From contig CM033393.1 of assembly GCA_019426215.1 (NCBI GenBank), positions 9,706,046 through 9,770,045 on the forward strand: DNA of 64,000 nucleotides. The letters are read 5' to 3'. Position numbers and translations under genes: made by a program. The notes below the pieces were generated by a model, which searched no databases, had not been told where the DNA came from, and was given only the letters and a program-made list of their open reading frames with translations. The stretch comes from Buddleja alternifolia (lineage: Eukaryota; Streptophyta; Magnoliopsida; Lamiales; Scrophulariaceae). Positions 37,233 through 48,203 of this stretch are shown one piece after another; within the stretch, counting starts at the first letter, position 1; every line of letters starts with the position of its first letter.

Positions 37233-40200
37233 TGTAGCGCCCACCGAGCACCTGGTGGCCCGCCACACCGCAACGCCAGCTCGATCCAGGATATCGTCCT
37301 TTCTCGAGTCAGCGCTAAGCGTCAGACCTATACTAATACTTCATTTGCTGAAACTAAAATTTTTCATTCCAACTAAACCAACCATACATCCTTCATCAGT
37401 CTTACATAATTCAACAACAACTCTGTCAATTACAGGTCTCCAAGACAAAACATATACATAACCAATCATACATCCCAAAGCAGCACTTTCTCTAATAGCA
37501 ATGAACTAACGCTTCCTTTACTCCTCATTTCTCCCTTCGTATCCCACACTAAGCTTATCTGAAAAGGAAGAAAGAGGGAGGGGTGAGTCCGAATGACTCA
37601 GTGAGGTAGGTTACAGATTGCTTTACCTTTATCTTTAAAAGGAATCTGCAACGGAATATTACAGGAGGAACAAGATTACACTTATCGAGCAAATCATTGA
37701 AAAAAAAAACTATCAGAAGGATGAATATCAATCACGATACATACAACAAAACCAAAATGAATAACTCATATACTTTAGTAATCATATCATGTGATCGTGA
37801 TCCGTCTCCCAACTGTCCCATACCAGCGGGAGACTTCACACCCTTTGAGAATTGCAAGTGTCAGGATTCTAGTGGTGGCTCCTACGGGTTCAAGAGGTGG
37901 CCCCCGCCGTCGGGTGGCACTTTGTCCCGTATAGCACTTAGCTCTCTTCAGTCTGTGAAACTTCCAGGTGTCAGGATTCTAGAGGTGGCTCCTACGGGTT
38001 CAAGAGGTGGCCCCCGTCGTCGCGTGACACTTTGTCCCGCATAGCACTTAGCTCCCTTCACTCTGCCTTATACGAGTCAAAGCTTTAATCAAGAAGAGGA
38101 CATATCGCTGATGGATGCCGGACATTAGGATTCTAGTGGTGGCTCCTACGGTTCAAGAGGTGGCCCTTACCGTCGCGTGGCACTTTGTCCCGCATAGCAC
38201 TTAGCTCCTTTAGCCGTTGGAATGGAACCAAGGAATACAATGGTTTCAACATGTTAAGAAAGATATTGATTTGATATTCATGCGATAAGACTCGCGGAAA
38301 TTGACAATGATTAGACCGAAGAATATTTCGAGGTAAAACATATACCATAGACGTGAAAAGGATAACGTTGGGAACCACGAGATATTGAACCGATTAGAAT
38401 ATTCAGGAATTAACAATCATCACGAACCAATCAAGAAGATACCGATAAGACATTTGTTAAGGAAACATGAAAATCACAAGTAGGTAAAGCAATTAAAAAG
38501 TTTTAAGGAAAAAAGAAACCCTCACAGTTACAACTTGATGTCATCGCCTTGTGTCTCGTCTAAACCACAATCCATTCTGCTGTCCAAATACACCGTCATA
38601 TTCTTAAGTTATAATACTTTATAATCCAACCAAATACAACAAGTTATATCATACTATCCAACCATATAGGCAATTAGGTTCAAACTAGCCCCCTTACATG
38701 CGCAATATATTTCAACAATTTTTTTAACGCATTCTCGGATTGGAATTTCTTTCTCAAATTTTTCAGGATATCAGATAGGATGCTGAAAAAATCTACATAA
38801 TTTTTCCAGATTTAATTTCCTTGTGAAATTGGGGATTCAATCAACGAAACGGGACCGTCCTGCCAGATTTTTTTAAAACAAACAACTTATATTCAAATAT
38901 TTTTATAAAATCCCATGTTTACGGAAAACTTCCAAAATTTATGACGTCTCTATAACATATGTATACAGCCACTGTAAAAAATTTAGAGTAAACCAAAATT
39001 TCCAGGTACACGAAATATCTTCAAAACAGAAACAATTCTCAATTCCGCCGAACAGACTGGCGATTTTGTTCAACGATTTTTAGAAAATTCCACAAAACTC
39101 CAATACTCACCAAATTTTCCAGAGACGTTATAAACATAACCAAGATAATACAGAAAGTTTATTATAATCAAATTATTGGGTTTGATATCTGAAATACCGA
39201 TTTCAATATCAAAATCAGAAGCTGAAATTTCCATAATTCTTATTTTCATGTCAAAACCAACATGCATGTCCTAGATACTTTTTAGAAACTTATTAATTTG
39301 ACATTAAATTACCCAATGAAGCTTGAAATACAAATATATCCATGGGTATACAAGAATTTAGCCAGAGCCAACACCTATTCACACATGCAACTATAATTTC
39401 AACCCAACATTCACAATCACATCATGCATGCAAGAATCTAACTATCAAGTCAATAACCCATCAATAAAGAATGATTAATATATCACTAGAGGTGTGAGGA
39501 TTTGATACCTAACACTGAGAGAGATGAAACACACTTCCAATCCATAGCTTGCCAAAATTTCCCCAGCAGCAGATTTTGTCTCTGTGCAGAAGGGCCACGG
39601 TTGGATGACCTTTGTGACCAATTACGAACTTCTGTGTAGAAACCAAAACAACCTTATTCTTCCTCTATCTCTTAGAAAGAAATTAAGACCAATTACACTA
39701 AATTTGGATATTGTTTGAGCCTACAAATCGAAGATCTCCCAACACTGCGCAGCCTGCGTTTTTCCTTTTTCCAGCTTTTGAAATTTTCCTATTTTGTGAG
39801 AGGAATATTGAGGAGCTTTGAACTTCAGCTGGTTTGCTGAGTGTATATATGAAGGTGATGGTCAAAAAGGTAGTGAAAAAAATAAATGGAGATTAATCCT
39901 CCATGGGTCACGTTTTTAGGCAAGATGAGATGTGATTAGCTTAACATGCCACCTCCTAATCTTCCTCCCCCTATTAGAGCATGTGGCTGTATGTTATATA
40001 TATATGTGCATGTGTTTGTGCCTATATATATGTAGGTAGGTATGGACACCTTTAAATATTAGCAATATACAATTGGTGAATCTATCTATATATATATATA
40101 TATATATATTAAATGACGTAATGCATCAACTATTCCACAATGATGTGTAAATACTACTAACCTATTTCACCTATAGATATAATACTAGGTATTAAGCAAG

Positions 40201-40326
40201 TAGTAATATATTTTTGGTCGAACACAAATTGCTAAAATCGAATAAATTACGAAATCTAGTTAGCGGTAATTATAATGTTTACCTTCGCTTCTACGAAATG
40301 AGGAACCTAGAATATTGGGTGTTACA
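37233..40326 (-). repeat. Del/Tekay-like gypsy 5' LTR, copy 2
   Basis: Minus-strand start TGTAACACCC at 40326 and end GCGCTACA at 37233; 3,094 bp. TSD TGTAC follows at 40327-40331. It matches copy 1 almost throughout, but has three instead of two ~90-bp repeat units, and a (TA)n tract (40087-40109) where copy 1 carries the L1. Confidence 0.9.
37862..38215. repeat. Three-copy ~90-bp tandem motif inside gypsy LTR copy 2
   Basis: Blocks running from AGGATTCTAG to CATAGCACTTAGC occur at about 37,864-37,949, 37,973-38,058 and 38,126-38,210. The middle one is absent from copy 1. It is preceded by GTGAAACTTCCAGG, unlike its neighbours. Confidence 0.85.
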
Positions 40327-41156
40327 TGTACGGTATTCACAGCGTATATGGTTTGGAATGATCCTATTCATTCGTTCTCAATTGGGATACGATGTGAGCC
40401 ACGTGACTGGCTAGGTGTTACTCACATCCTTTTGGTTTCCTCCCAATTGCCTTTTGAGATGAACCTAAAGAGTCGCGCTTAAAGGAAGTGCAAAAAGAAA
40501 ATCGTAGGAAAAGACTTGAGAGAATTTTCGGTATTGGATATCGAGATTAATTAATTAATCATTAGATGATTTTATTAATTAATTAAGTTAATGAATTAAT
40601 TAATTCCTCATGGGAATTTAATTATAATATTAACATGAATTTAATTGATTAGTTAATTAATTTATTTATTGGATAAATAAGATTAATTATTTAATTAATT
40701 AATAAACAAAAGCCCGAAGGCTTAAAAGCCTACAAGTGGGAGTCCAAAGTGGACACCCATATGGGGCTTATGAAGCCTAGGTTATTGTTTTCTATTGTAG
40801 TATATATATACTACTTAGTGAAAAAATAACTAGGTCAAGAGAATTAACTCACAAACTTTCTCTCCAAGTCAAACTCTCCTCCCTTTCTCTCTCTCTCTCT
40901 CACTCTAGCCGTCCATCAAGGTGAAGAAGAAGGTGATTTTCATTTTTGACTCCGGCGTGGCAATTTAGAGACAGCGACGGATTTGCTGTTCAAGAAAGGA
41001 TTGAATAGCTAGTTCAGATTTCAACATACGCGAGAACGGTAATTAATTTCGTAAAACCCAATTTAAATACGAGAAATAGAGATGAGCCACTGGGATTAAA
41101 CTTATAATTCTTCCGCTGCGTTTTTTTGTTTTTATGCAATTTTTCCCAACAAGTTC

Positions 41157-43114
41157 TAGTTATTTTTAGGTACCCATTGTGACTTGGGTCCTTTCACATT
41201 AATAGCGTTAGTCTAAATTAGAACTTTAGGAACCCATATTTGCTTAGTCTTCATTGCGGGAGGATTAACCTTTTTGGGTTTCACCTTGTGTTGTGTGCTT
41301 CTTGGGTGCATAATATTATCGTTGATTATAATAGTAAGCACAATCCCAATCGTAGTCATAATCATCATAGTATTGATAATACGACCTCGATCGTTGTGGA
41401 TACTAATGCTAGTATTTCCTTGGCGCTGGCTTAGGGTGCACCTTGGGCATTTGACGCTTAGCGTTTGATTCGTAGTGGTAAGGTTTCTCCTTAGTCTTTT
41501 GAGCATTTTGATAAACTTTTCTTTGTGAATACCATTATCCTTCGGTTTTAGTAGGTGTTTGACTCTTTGAACCTTTCATAACAAAGAACACACCCTTTCC
41601 TTTGTTGTTTGCTGTAACGTTGGATTTGTTTGGTTGCTTACCGAATTTATTGCATCCTCCTAAACCGGTCTTTTGACCAAACAATCTTGTACCTCAGTCG
41701 CGTTGTCTAACTCTCTTGATGCTTTAGACAATGATGAGATGAGTTGCTCTGATTTAGCAAGTCTAGCAATCATCTCAGCTTCTCTCCTAACTACCATATC
41801 AAGATCACCTTAAAATTGAGTGATTTCAGTCTCAAGTTATTGGTTCTTCTCAATGCATTGTTGCTGAACTTGCAACTCTGCCTTGAGCGTCACGTTTTCA
41901 CCTCTGAGCGTTGAGATCTCATCAGAGTGATTTTGATATAGTCTAGCGGCATCTTGACAATCTTGATAATATTCTTTTACTTTGTCAACCAATTCTTAAT
42001 AAGAGAGACGATAAGGTAATTCAGTATTTACCTCAAATAGTGCGTCTGAAGATGCTTCATCATCTCTGGCCAAGAGACAGAATAGCGTTGAATCATCCAT
42101 TGGCTCAGGTGCGGATGTTGGTTGTGATTCTGCTAGCAAACCTTGTTGACGAAGTTTGCTCTTGAATTGGTTTCTATCCAAGTAATCCTGCCCTGTGAGC
42201 TTGGATATGTTTGGATAAGGGCAATTTACCTGGTAGTGCCCTGGCTTCCTACCATTATAACAAAGATTAGTTTTCATCTTTTGTTCATTTGTTAACCTTG
42301 AAGTTTGTGGTTCTTAGACCACTGGCGCTGAGAGGTTCTGCGGAGAAGACGCTTAGTATTGAATCGGCGTTGAGGAAGGAGGGGAAAAATATTGAGGTTC
42401 TTAATACTATTATAGAGCGGGAGGAGGCGCTTAATAGGAATTCTGTCCTTGATGCTTTGGATCTTTTCCTTTCGTTTCATATTTCAGAAACTTTCTGAAC
42501 CTATTTAGCAACGCTAACTCCTCTTCATCACTAATTTTTGACACCTTTGACTTATTACTCGATTTACCCTTAACTGATGCTATTAGCACTCCAGATTTTG
42601 TAACTGGACCGACTGCATCACTTGTTGAATTCAACTCAAACTCAAAAGCCTTGAGTTCTGAGAAAACATCTTCTGGAGTTAGAAGATCCAACATATTCGA
42701 TTCTCTCTTAGCCGTCGTTTTCATCAAAAATCTACTGGGAGACTTCTGAAAATCTTAACCACCATTTTTCGATTTTACAAATCCATGCATAGGGACGTCA
42801 ACTCTGTAACAAGAGAATTAAATCTTATATCTAACTGTTCTAGCGTCTCATTAGGCAACATCCTGAAACCGTTAAACCTTTCCTTGACAATCGAAAACTT
42901 GTTTTCTTTAATTTAAGCTGACCCACCACAGATTATGGCCAACTTGTCCCATATTTCCTTAGTCGTAGGGCACGACTTGACCTTATTGAACAAATTATCA
43001 TTTTACCGATGGATGTATATAGAGCGTTCCAACCAACATTATCCAAATTCGCTCTCCGACGCTCCTCTGTAGACCACTCATGCTTTTGCTTTTCAATATA
43101 ACCGTCAGGGGTCT
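41157..43114 (-). pseudogene. Gag of element B, middle and C-terminal part
   Basis: Colinear with A gag (17720-20848) on the minus strand. Recognisable pieces are 42727-42431 (DEEELALLNRFRKFLKYETK), the knuckle at 42277-41996 and the low-complexity His/Asn/Ile-rich tail at 41506-41213. The knuckle reads CYNGRKPGHYQVNC: the second cysteine is glycine, whereas copy A has tyrosine. B lacks an LTR at the site where A carries its solo LTR, so it preserves the empty site near 42,600. Multiple frameshifts make it non-functional. Confidence 0.85.
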
Positions 43115-43987
43115 TGATAGGGTTGAGATTTACGTGATTTGATACTTTGATTTCATATGGTTTAAGCTTAATTATGAGTAATTTATGCCACAAATGCATG
43201 TAACGAGTTGGATATTTGAGTACAGCTATAAGTTCTTGCAATTGAGGAAAATATAGGAGAAACACACGCATTCAGGAGAAAACCAAAGAACTAGAGCTGA
43301 CGTATGAACTTGGAGCTACTTAACGTTCGAACGCCAGGAGAAGTTATGCACGAACGTGAGATGAGTTTACGCCCAGACGCCAGGAGGTGTAACGTTCGAA
43401 CATTGATGATGGCAGAACAAATTTGGAAATTTCCAATTCTAAACCTAAAAGGACTCTTCCAATACAACACCTATAAATACAAGATGCAGGAGCAGAGAAA
43501 AGTGAGATGTTCAGTAGATAGAAAACACACGTTAATTAGGGTTAGAGTTTAGTTTAGTTTAGCTTTATTCTTGGTTACTTTTGGATCAAGATTACATAGA
43601 AGAACAAGGAAGAAAGAAGACCATCTTCTGAAAAAAAGGGAGTTCTTTCGATCTAGATAAATTTTGTCTATGAATATTTATCTTTTTCTTTGTATCTTTT
43701 CTTTTATACTTATAAACTAATTTCTTATATTAAGACCATACAAAGGCCGGATTGATCTTGAATAATATATGATAGTTGTTGATTCGAGTTAATTCTATGA
43801 TTGCTATTATGATGATTTTTGTGCTTATATCATCTTCATATGATTAGCTACCATGTGTTGAATTCTTACCTAGTTTATCTGTTTGGGAGAAAGTAAATTA
43901 GGGTGTAGAGAAAATCATAATATCTTCTAAGTTAGTTGATGCTAGGGATAGCTACATACTCAGGATGATGTTAGCCGAGTTGATTTG
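43115..43987 (+). repeat. First LTR of array C, 3' end deleted
   Basis: It aligns with 55035-55,855. TATAAATA lies at 43472-43479, with AACGTTCGAACG-type palindromes upstream (43,318-43,400). It breaks off after GTTAGCCGAGTTGATTTGCAG, joining gag/protease DNA through a short TGCAG overlap. The PBS and gag start are lost. Confidence 0.88.
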
Positions 43988-44616
43988 CAGTTAGCCCAAG
44001 TCCTGATGAATCTGTTTTCATTTTTTCTCTACCTCAAAAGTTTTGTTTACCATTCAGGTTGGCCCTGGAAAGAGAGTGGAGCAAGTTTGATCAAACCATG
44101 GATGATTTACAGAAGGTGAGGGTCAACATGCCCCTTATCGAGTCTATTTTGCAGATGCAGTGTATCTCAAAACTGTTAAAGGACATTCTGATGAATAAAC
44201 AATCTTGGAAGAAAGTCTTCCCGGTAACCACTAACGCAAAACTATCATTACAGTATAAGGATGCAGAACCACTGTCTATCTCATGCACTATAGGAGAAAT
44301 AAAACTGGATCGTGTTTATTTGAACGAAGAAAGCAGATATAATCTACTTTCTTACACATTGTTCAAAAAGTTAGGATTCAGCGAATTAACTTCATCGGAT
44401 ATGGTATTCAAACTTGAAGACGAGTCCTTCAACCGCTTGAAGGGAGTCATGGAGGATGTATTAGTGGAGATTAACAAATACCACTTCCTTGTAGATTTTA
44501 TGATTGGCGACAGGGACGATTTCTGTACCACATCTCTGATCCTAAGAAAATCTTTCCTAGCCACTGGTAAGGCCACACTCGATAAGTTAAATGGTAAGTT
44601 AATCTTGAATATTTGA
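43988..44616 (+). pseudogene. Athila-type protease fragment, unit 1
   Basis: An open frame of 185 codons (44059-44616) matches the Athila region between gag and protease (FDQTMDDLQKVRVNMPLIES, QMQCISKLLKDILMNK) and then the retropepsin-like domain. The block that should hold the catalytic DLGAS reads LNEESRYNLLSYTLFKKLG, so the active-site Asp is missing; the flanks (FMIGDRDD, SLILRKSFLATGKATLD) are well kept. Unit 2 shows the same substitution. The frame ends at 44616, and the expected RT does not follow. Confidence 0.82.
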
Positions 44617-45144
44617 CAAAAACAAATATGTCTTAATGCTTTCAAAGAAAAATATCGTTTATGTGCTTATCTGACTTATTCACAATGAGATACAGTTAGT
44701 CAATTTAGTGTTGAGAAACTGCAGGAACATTCTTCGGACGATCCACGAAAAATGAGTCACAAGGAGTTTAATAAGAAATTATTGGGAGATTGTTTGATCG
44801 ATACAGCAAGATCATCCCCCAAATATTTCTCTTTTTTTGCGCTGAAAAATCCGTCTGCACAGCCGGAGAGTCGCATACTAGTTGCAACGTTCGAACGTGG
44901 GTATCACAACGTTTGGGCGTGGGTCTCCGTTTTTCAAAATCTGCGTCTGTCTGGTGAGTGATTGGCTCAACTTACTCAACAATTTTTCTTTTAAAAGCCG
45001 TCTGGGGCTTGTTGTGTGAATATATTGTGAAGTTTTGGGTTGTGTGGAGTTTGTTATTTGGCATGATTTGTTGAGGGTTGATTATTGTGGGGTTCAAGAA
45101 GTAAGTAGAAAAGGGGTGAATTTTTCAATTTCAATTTCTGAAAA
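44617..45144 (+). other. Spacer where Athila pol should be
   Basis: No RT, RNase H or integrase motif is visible. A 69-codon frame (44752-44961) starts MSHKEFNKKLLGDCLIDTAR and is not recognised. An AACGTTCGAACGT motif at about 44,885-44,897 repeats the LTR palindrome type. Confidence 0.5.
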
Positions 45145-46715
45145 ATGGTGAGAACAAGAGGTGGAGGTGCAGTGGGTAGTTCGTCCAGGGTTGCAAACCC
45201 CATGCCCGAGGGTACACTGGGGGCGGAGGGTGAGCAGTTGGATCCCAGGTTTGATAACCTGCCAGTGCATAGCATTTACAGACAGTTAACTACCTGGACG
45301 ATTCACAAAGATCATCAGATTATTGGGTTTTCTAAGGCGGTCACTGGTGTTATCCGGTTCCATATGCTAGAGCCATTTTACGAGGAGCCACAGAGAGTAA
45401 TGGTACAGTGGGTTCAGGATTTTTACGCCCACGTGACAGAAATGTACTAGAGGGAGGAGTACTTGAATATGAACCACATTCGGGTTCTTGATATTGTGGT
45501 CAACATATCACCCAAGCAGATATTGAGCAATACTAGACTGACATACCGGATGAGTGTGAGTATACTGCCATGCTCGGTGATTCTAGGCATAATTAGGTGG
45601 ATTTGGAGGCATTTCGGGAGGCTATTACAGTAGAGGGCTCTGAGTGGTTAGGTGGGGGTAGTCATCTACACCAAGGGGATCTGACACCTGTGGCTGGGTT
45701 TTAACTATGAATAGGTCAGAAGTGACGAGGGATATGTTAGTGTTATGACTTCAAATGCCATAAAGAAGATAGAGTTATAGGGCATTAAATTGTAACTAAA
45801 CACTCTTATATTAATAAAAGGCTTTTTCATGTGGTTTCTTTTAGGCATTTGTAAGGTTTAGTAAACAACGTAAAGTCCTTGATAGTAAGGAACTAGAGGA
45901 GTTTGATCTTTAGTATCTAAAATGGTTCGCAAGTCGAAGTGAGTATTGACTAGACATCATTACTAGATACAGACTTGTATGATATAAGTTTTGGTAGGGA
46001 AGTGCCAGTCGAACACTATGAATATGTTAGTGGGAACTTATGTCATAGGCACCTCAATTAGACTGATGTGCTCGAACATGGGTCGCACCAGTTTTGTCAC
46101 ATGGATTTTCACTCAATGACAGTCAATGACAAAACTGATAAGTTGTGATACGTACGCGTGTACTTTAGACCTGAGGAATCACGTTGAAGATGTGCTTGTG
46201 ACATCAAGTCTCTCATTAGAGTAGTTAGATCTAATTCACCCGTTGGTGGGGTCGACCTCGAAGTGCGGCTTGATGGGCACGTAGCAATCTTAACTGATTA
46301 GCAAAATGTTATTTATTCTCTCATAAGTGAATGAGCTAAATATCCTATGCAGTCATGAACGAGTGAGGTCAAAGGCTTTGGCCAAAGCATTGGAGATACT
46401 CATGTTGGACATGAAAGTATACTCAATGACCTCGATTCATTATGAGCTGAGCATATGGTCAACTTCTGTGAGTTGACTAAACCATGACTCTTACTTGATT
46501 GGGATATATGAATAAAGGGTTTATACTCGTACGGTATTCACAGCGTGAAAGGATTGGAATGATCCTATTCATTCGTTCTCAATTGGGATACGATGTGGGC
46601 CATGGGACCGACTAGGTGTTACCCACATCCTTTTGATTTTCTCCCAATTGCCTTTTGAGACGAACCTAAAGAGTCGCGTTTAAAGGAATTGCAAAGGAAA
46701 AATTATAGAATAAGA

Positions 46716-48122
46716 TGATAAGAGTCATTTTTACGTGTTTTAAGCCCTTGCTTTTATGTTTTAGATTCATTTATCGCTTGATTTATGCCGCATATGTGTA
46801 TAATATATGTGCTTATTGAGTAAAGGTGGAAAATCATTGCAATCAACGTAAAATGCACAAAAACAGAGTATTTCAGTATATTTTGAAATCGAATTTGAGG
46901 ACGTTTTCTTCTATAAAGTTGTAGAACTCCATCTTGGTGTCACGTGGAAACTTGAATCATCCAAATCCGAGGTCCGTGGAGAAAGTTATGAAGAAAAAAC
47001 AATTGCTGCGCTGAAAAACAAGAAAACGGTTAAGACTTCGCACTGTGGCGCCTAGGCGCCACCTTATCCGCGCCTAGGCGCCAGTCAACTTCTTCCCCAA
47101 GCCACTTAGGCCACCTGGACCGCGCCTAGGCGCCATTTGGGTCACGCCTGGGCGCCGATACAGCGGTTTTGAAGGTATAAAAGCCAAAAATGAAAGGAAA
47201 AAGGGGGGGTTCAAATTCTAAGTGAATTTTTGGGATTTCTTGGGATTGGGACCTCACTTTTCATCACTTTAGAAGAGCAAAAGAGAAGGGAAAGAAGAGA
47301 TTCAAGCCTCCAATTAAAGATTCGATCATCAATGCAGCATAGGGAGTTTCTTAGCTTTAGATTCATCTTTGTCGATGAACATGGATCTTATGCTTAGCTT
47401 TTTCCTTATGCATTTTATGAGCTAAATTGTTGAACTAGGGCCATGAGAAGGCCATGTTGTTAGTATTGTGACAATAAGATCGTTTTCCATTTCAATTCAT
47501 CTATTGCTATGTGTTGTGATTTTGTGGTTGAATGCCTTACATATGCTTGATCACCATGTGTTTGATATCATGCCTTGGTGAATTATTCGAGAGAAAGTTG
47601 ACTTAGGGTGCAATAATTTCACAACATCACCGACCAAATAGGAATTGCCCTAGACATAGGTAAAGATTCCTGGGTGAAGTCGTTCGATTTGAATCGAGAA
47701 AGCTCTAGTTCTTTAATGCATGCTTAGTGGTTAGATTTTCGGGTAGACATACTTAGGAAACCACCAATTAAGTATAGGAGTCTATCACAAGACATCGGTT
47801 ATTCTTTACCTTAGGATCTTTCACCATAGCAATGTATGTCTAATGAATTGGTAATGATCTTAGGATAGCAATACGCAACATGTGCCCGAACATGAGCCTT
47901 AGTCACCTCTTCACCTTGGAAGTTTAACCTCTCTTTACTTTCACTTTAGCTTATTTTACTTTCCTTTTTAGTTAAATCTCTAATTTACTTCCTTTTGTTA
48001 TCGAAAATCATAAAATAAAGTTCAAGTCTCCGTGGTTCGACAACCCGGACTTATTGTCCATTTCTATCACTACACACGACTAGTGCACTTGCTACCAAAG
48101 GACGTTAGCTTCGAGCGTGTCA
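46716..48122 (+). repeat. 5' LTR of element D
   Basis: 1,407 bp, TG...CA, with TATAAAA at 47176-47182 and clustered GGCGCC palindromes just upstream. It retains two neighbouring palindrome units where the 3' LTR has one. Confidence 0.93.
47047..47156. repeat. Cluster of GGCGCCTAGGCGCC palindromes in the D LTR
   Basis: A perfect 14-bp palindrome at 47047-47060, 12-bp versions GCGCCTAGGCGC at 47070-47081 and 47122-47133, and a decayed one at 47145-47156. The cluster ends 20 bp before the TATA box. Confidence 0.9.
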
Positions 48123-48128
48123 AGGTTT

Positions 48129-48146
48129 TGGCGCCGTTGCCGGGGA
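48129..48146 (+). other. Primer-binding site of element D (Asp tRNA)
   Basis: TGGCGCCGTTGCCGGGGA begins six bases after the 5' LTR and is the perfect 18-nt complement of the 3' end, with CCA, of plant Asp tRNA, as in Athila elements. Confidence 0.93.
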
Positions 48147-48203
48147 TCTAACCCGGGTCACCCGCGTGACAGTCGTGAATACTTACCACTATACTACAAC
48201 GAC
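48129..48203 (-). tRNA. Complete tRNA-Asp(GTC)-like sequence including CCA, fused to the PBS
   Basis: The reverse complement of this 75-nt segment is a whole Asp tRNA: 5' acceptor GTCGTTG, D-arm TAGTATAGTGGTAAGTA, anticodon loop CTGTCAC with GTC, T-arm CCGGGTTAGATCCCCGG, 3' acceptor CAACGGC, discriminator G and CCA. The acceptor stem pairs fully (one G-U). Compared with the plant tRNA-Asp sequence as I remember it, I count three changes, all C to A on the tRNA strand. Two spoil the anticodon stem (CACGA against GCGGG) and one alters the T-loop TTCGA to TTAGA, which also damages the Pol III B box. It is therefore unlikely to be a working tRNA gene. Because plant tRNA genes do not encode CCA, the source was probably a mature primer tRNA copied end to end. 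Confidence 0.85.

Larger units (their letters stand above)
24523..41151 (+). mobile_element. Solo LTR H1, enlarged by nested gypsy and L1 insertions
   Basis: The outer ends are TGTTAGAGTGTATGCC at 24523 and TTTTTCCCAACA at 41151, flanked by TSD AGTTC (24518-24522 and 41152-41156). Its own sequence is only 24523-25336 plus 40327-41151, about 1.63 kb; the rest is nested. The same LTR occurs as H2 at 45735-51717. Orientation is taken as plus from the T-rich terminus after TTCCGCTGCG and the TATATATATA tract near 40,800. No PBS, PPT or internal domain is present, so I call it a solo LTR; the parent element is not identifiable here. Confidence 0.85.

Noticed and set aside
40540..40700. TTAATTAA-rich stretch as a CRISPR-like or satellite array
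   Set aside because: Irregular AT-rich repeats with no constant unit or spacers; present in H2 as ordinary LTR sequence.
24523..41151. H1 as a full-length 16.6-kb retroelement
   Set aside because: The internal part belongs to a gypsy element and an L1 with their own TSDs; the remaining 1.6 kb equals the H2 solo LTR.
43304..43552. 82-codon plus ORF with Arg-rich repeats
   Set aside because: It is in the U3 region of the C LTR and is produced by the ACGTTCGAACG motif repeats.
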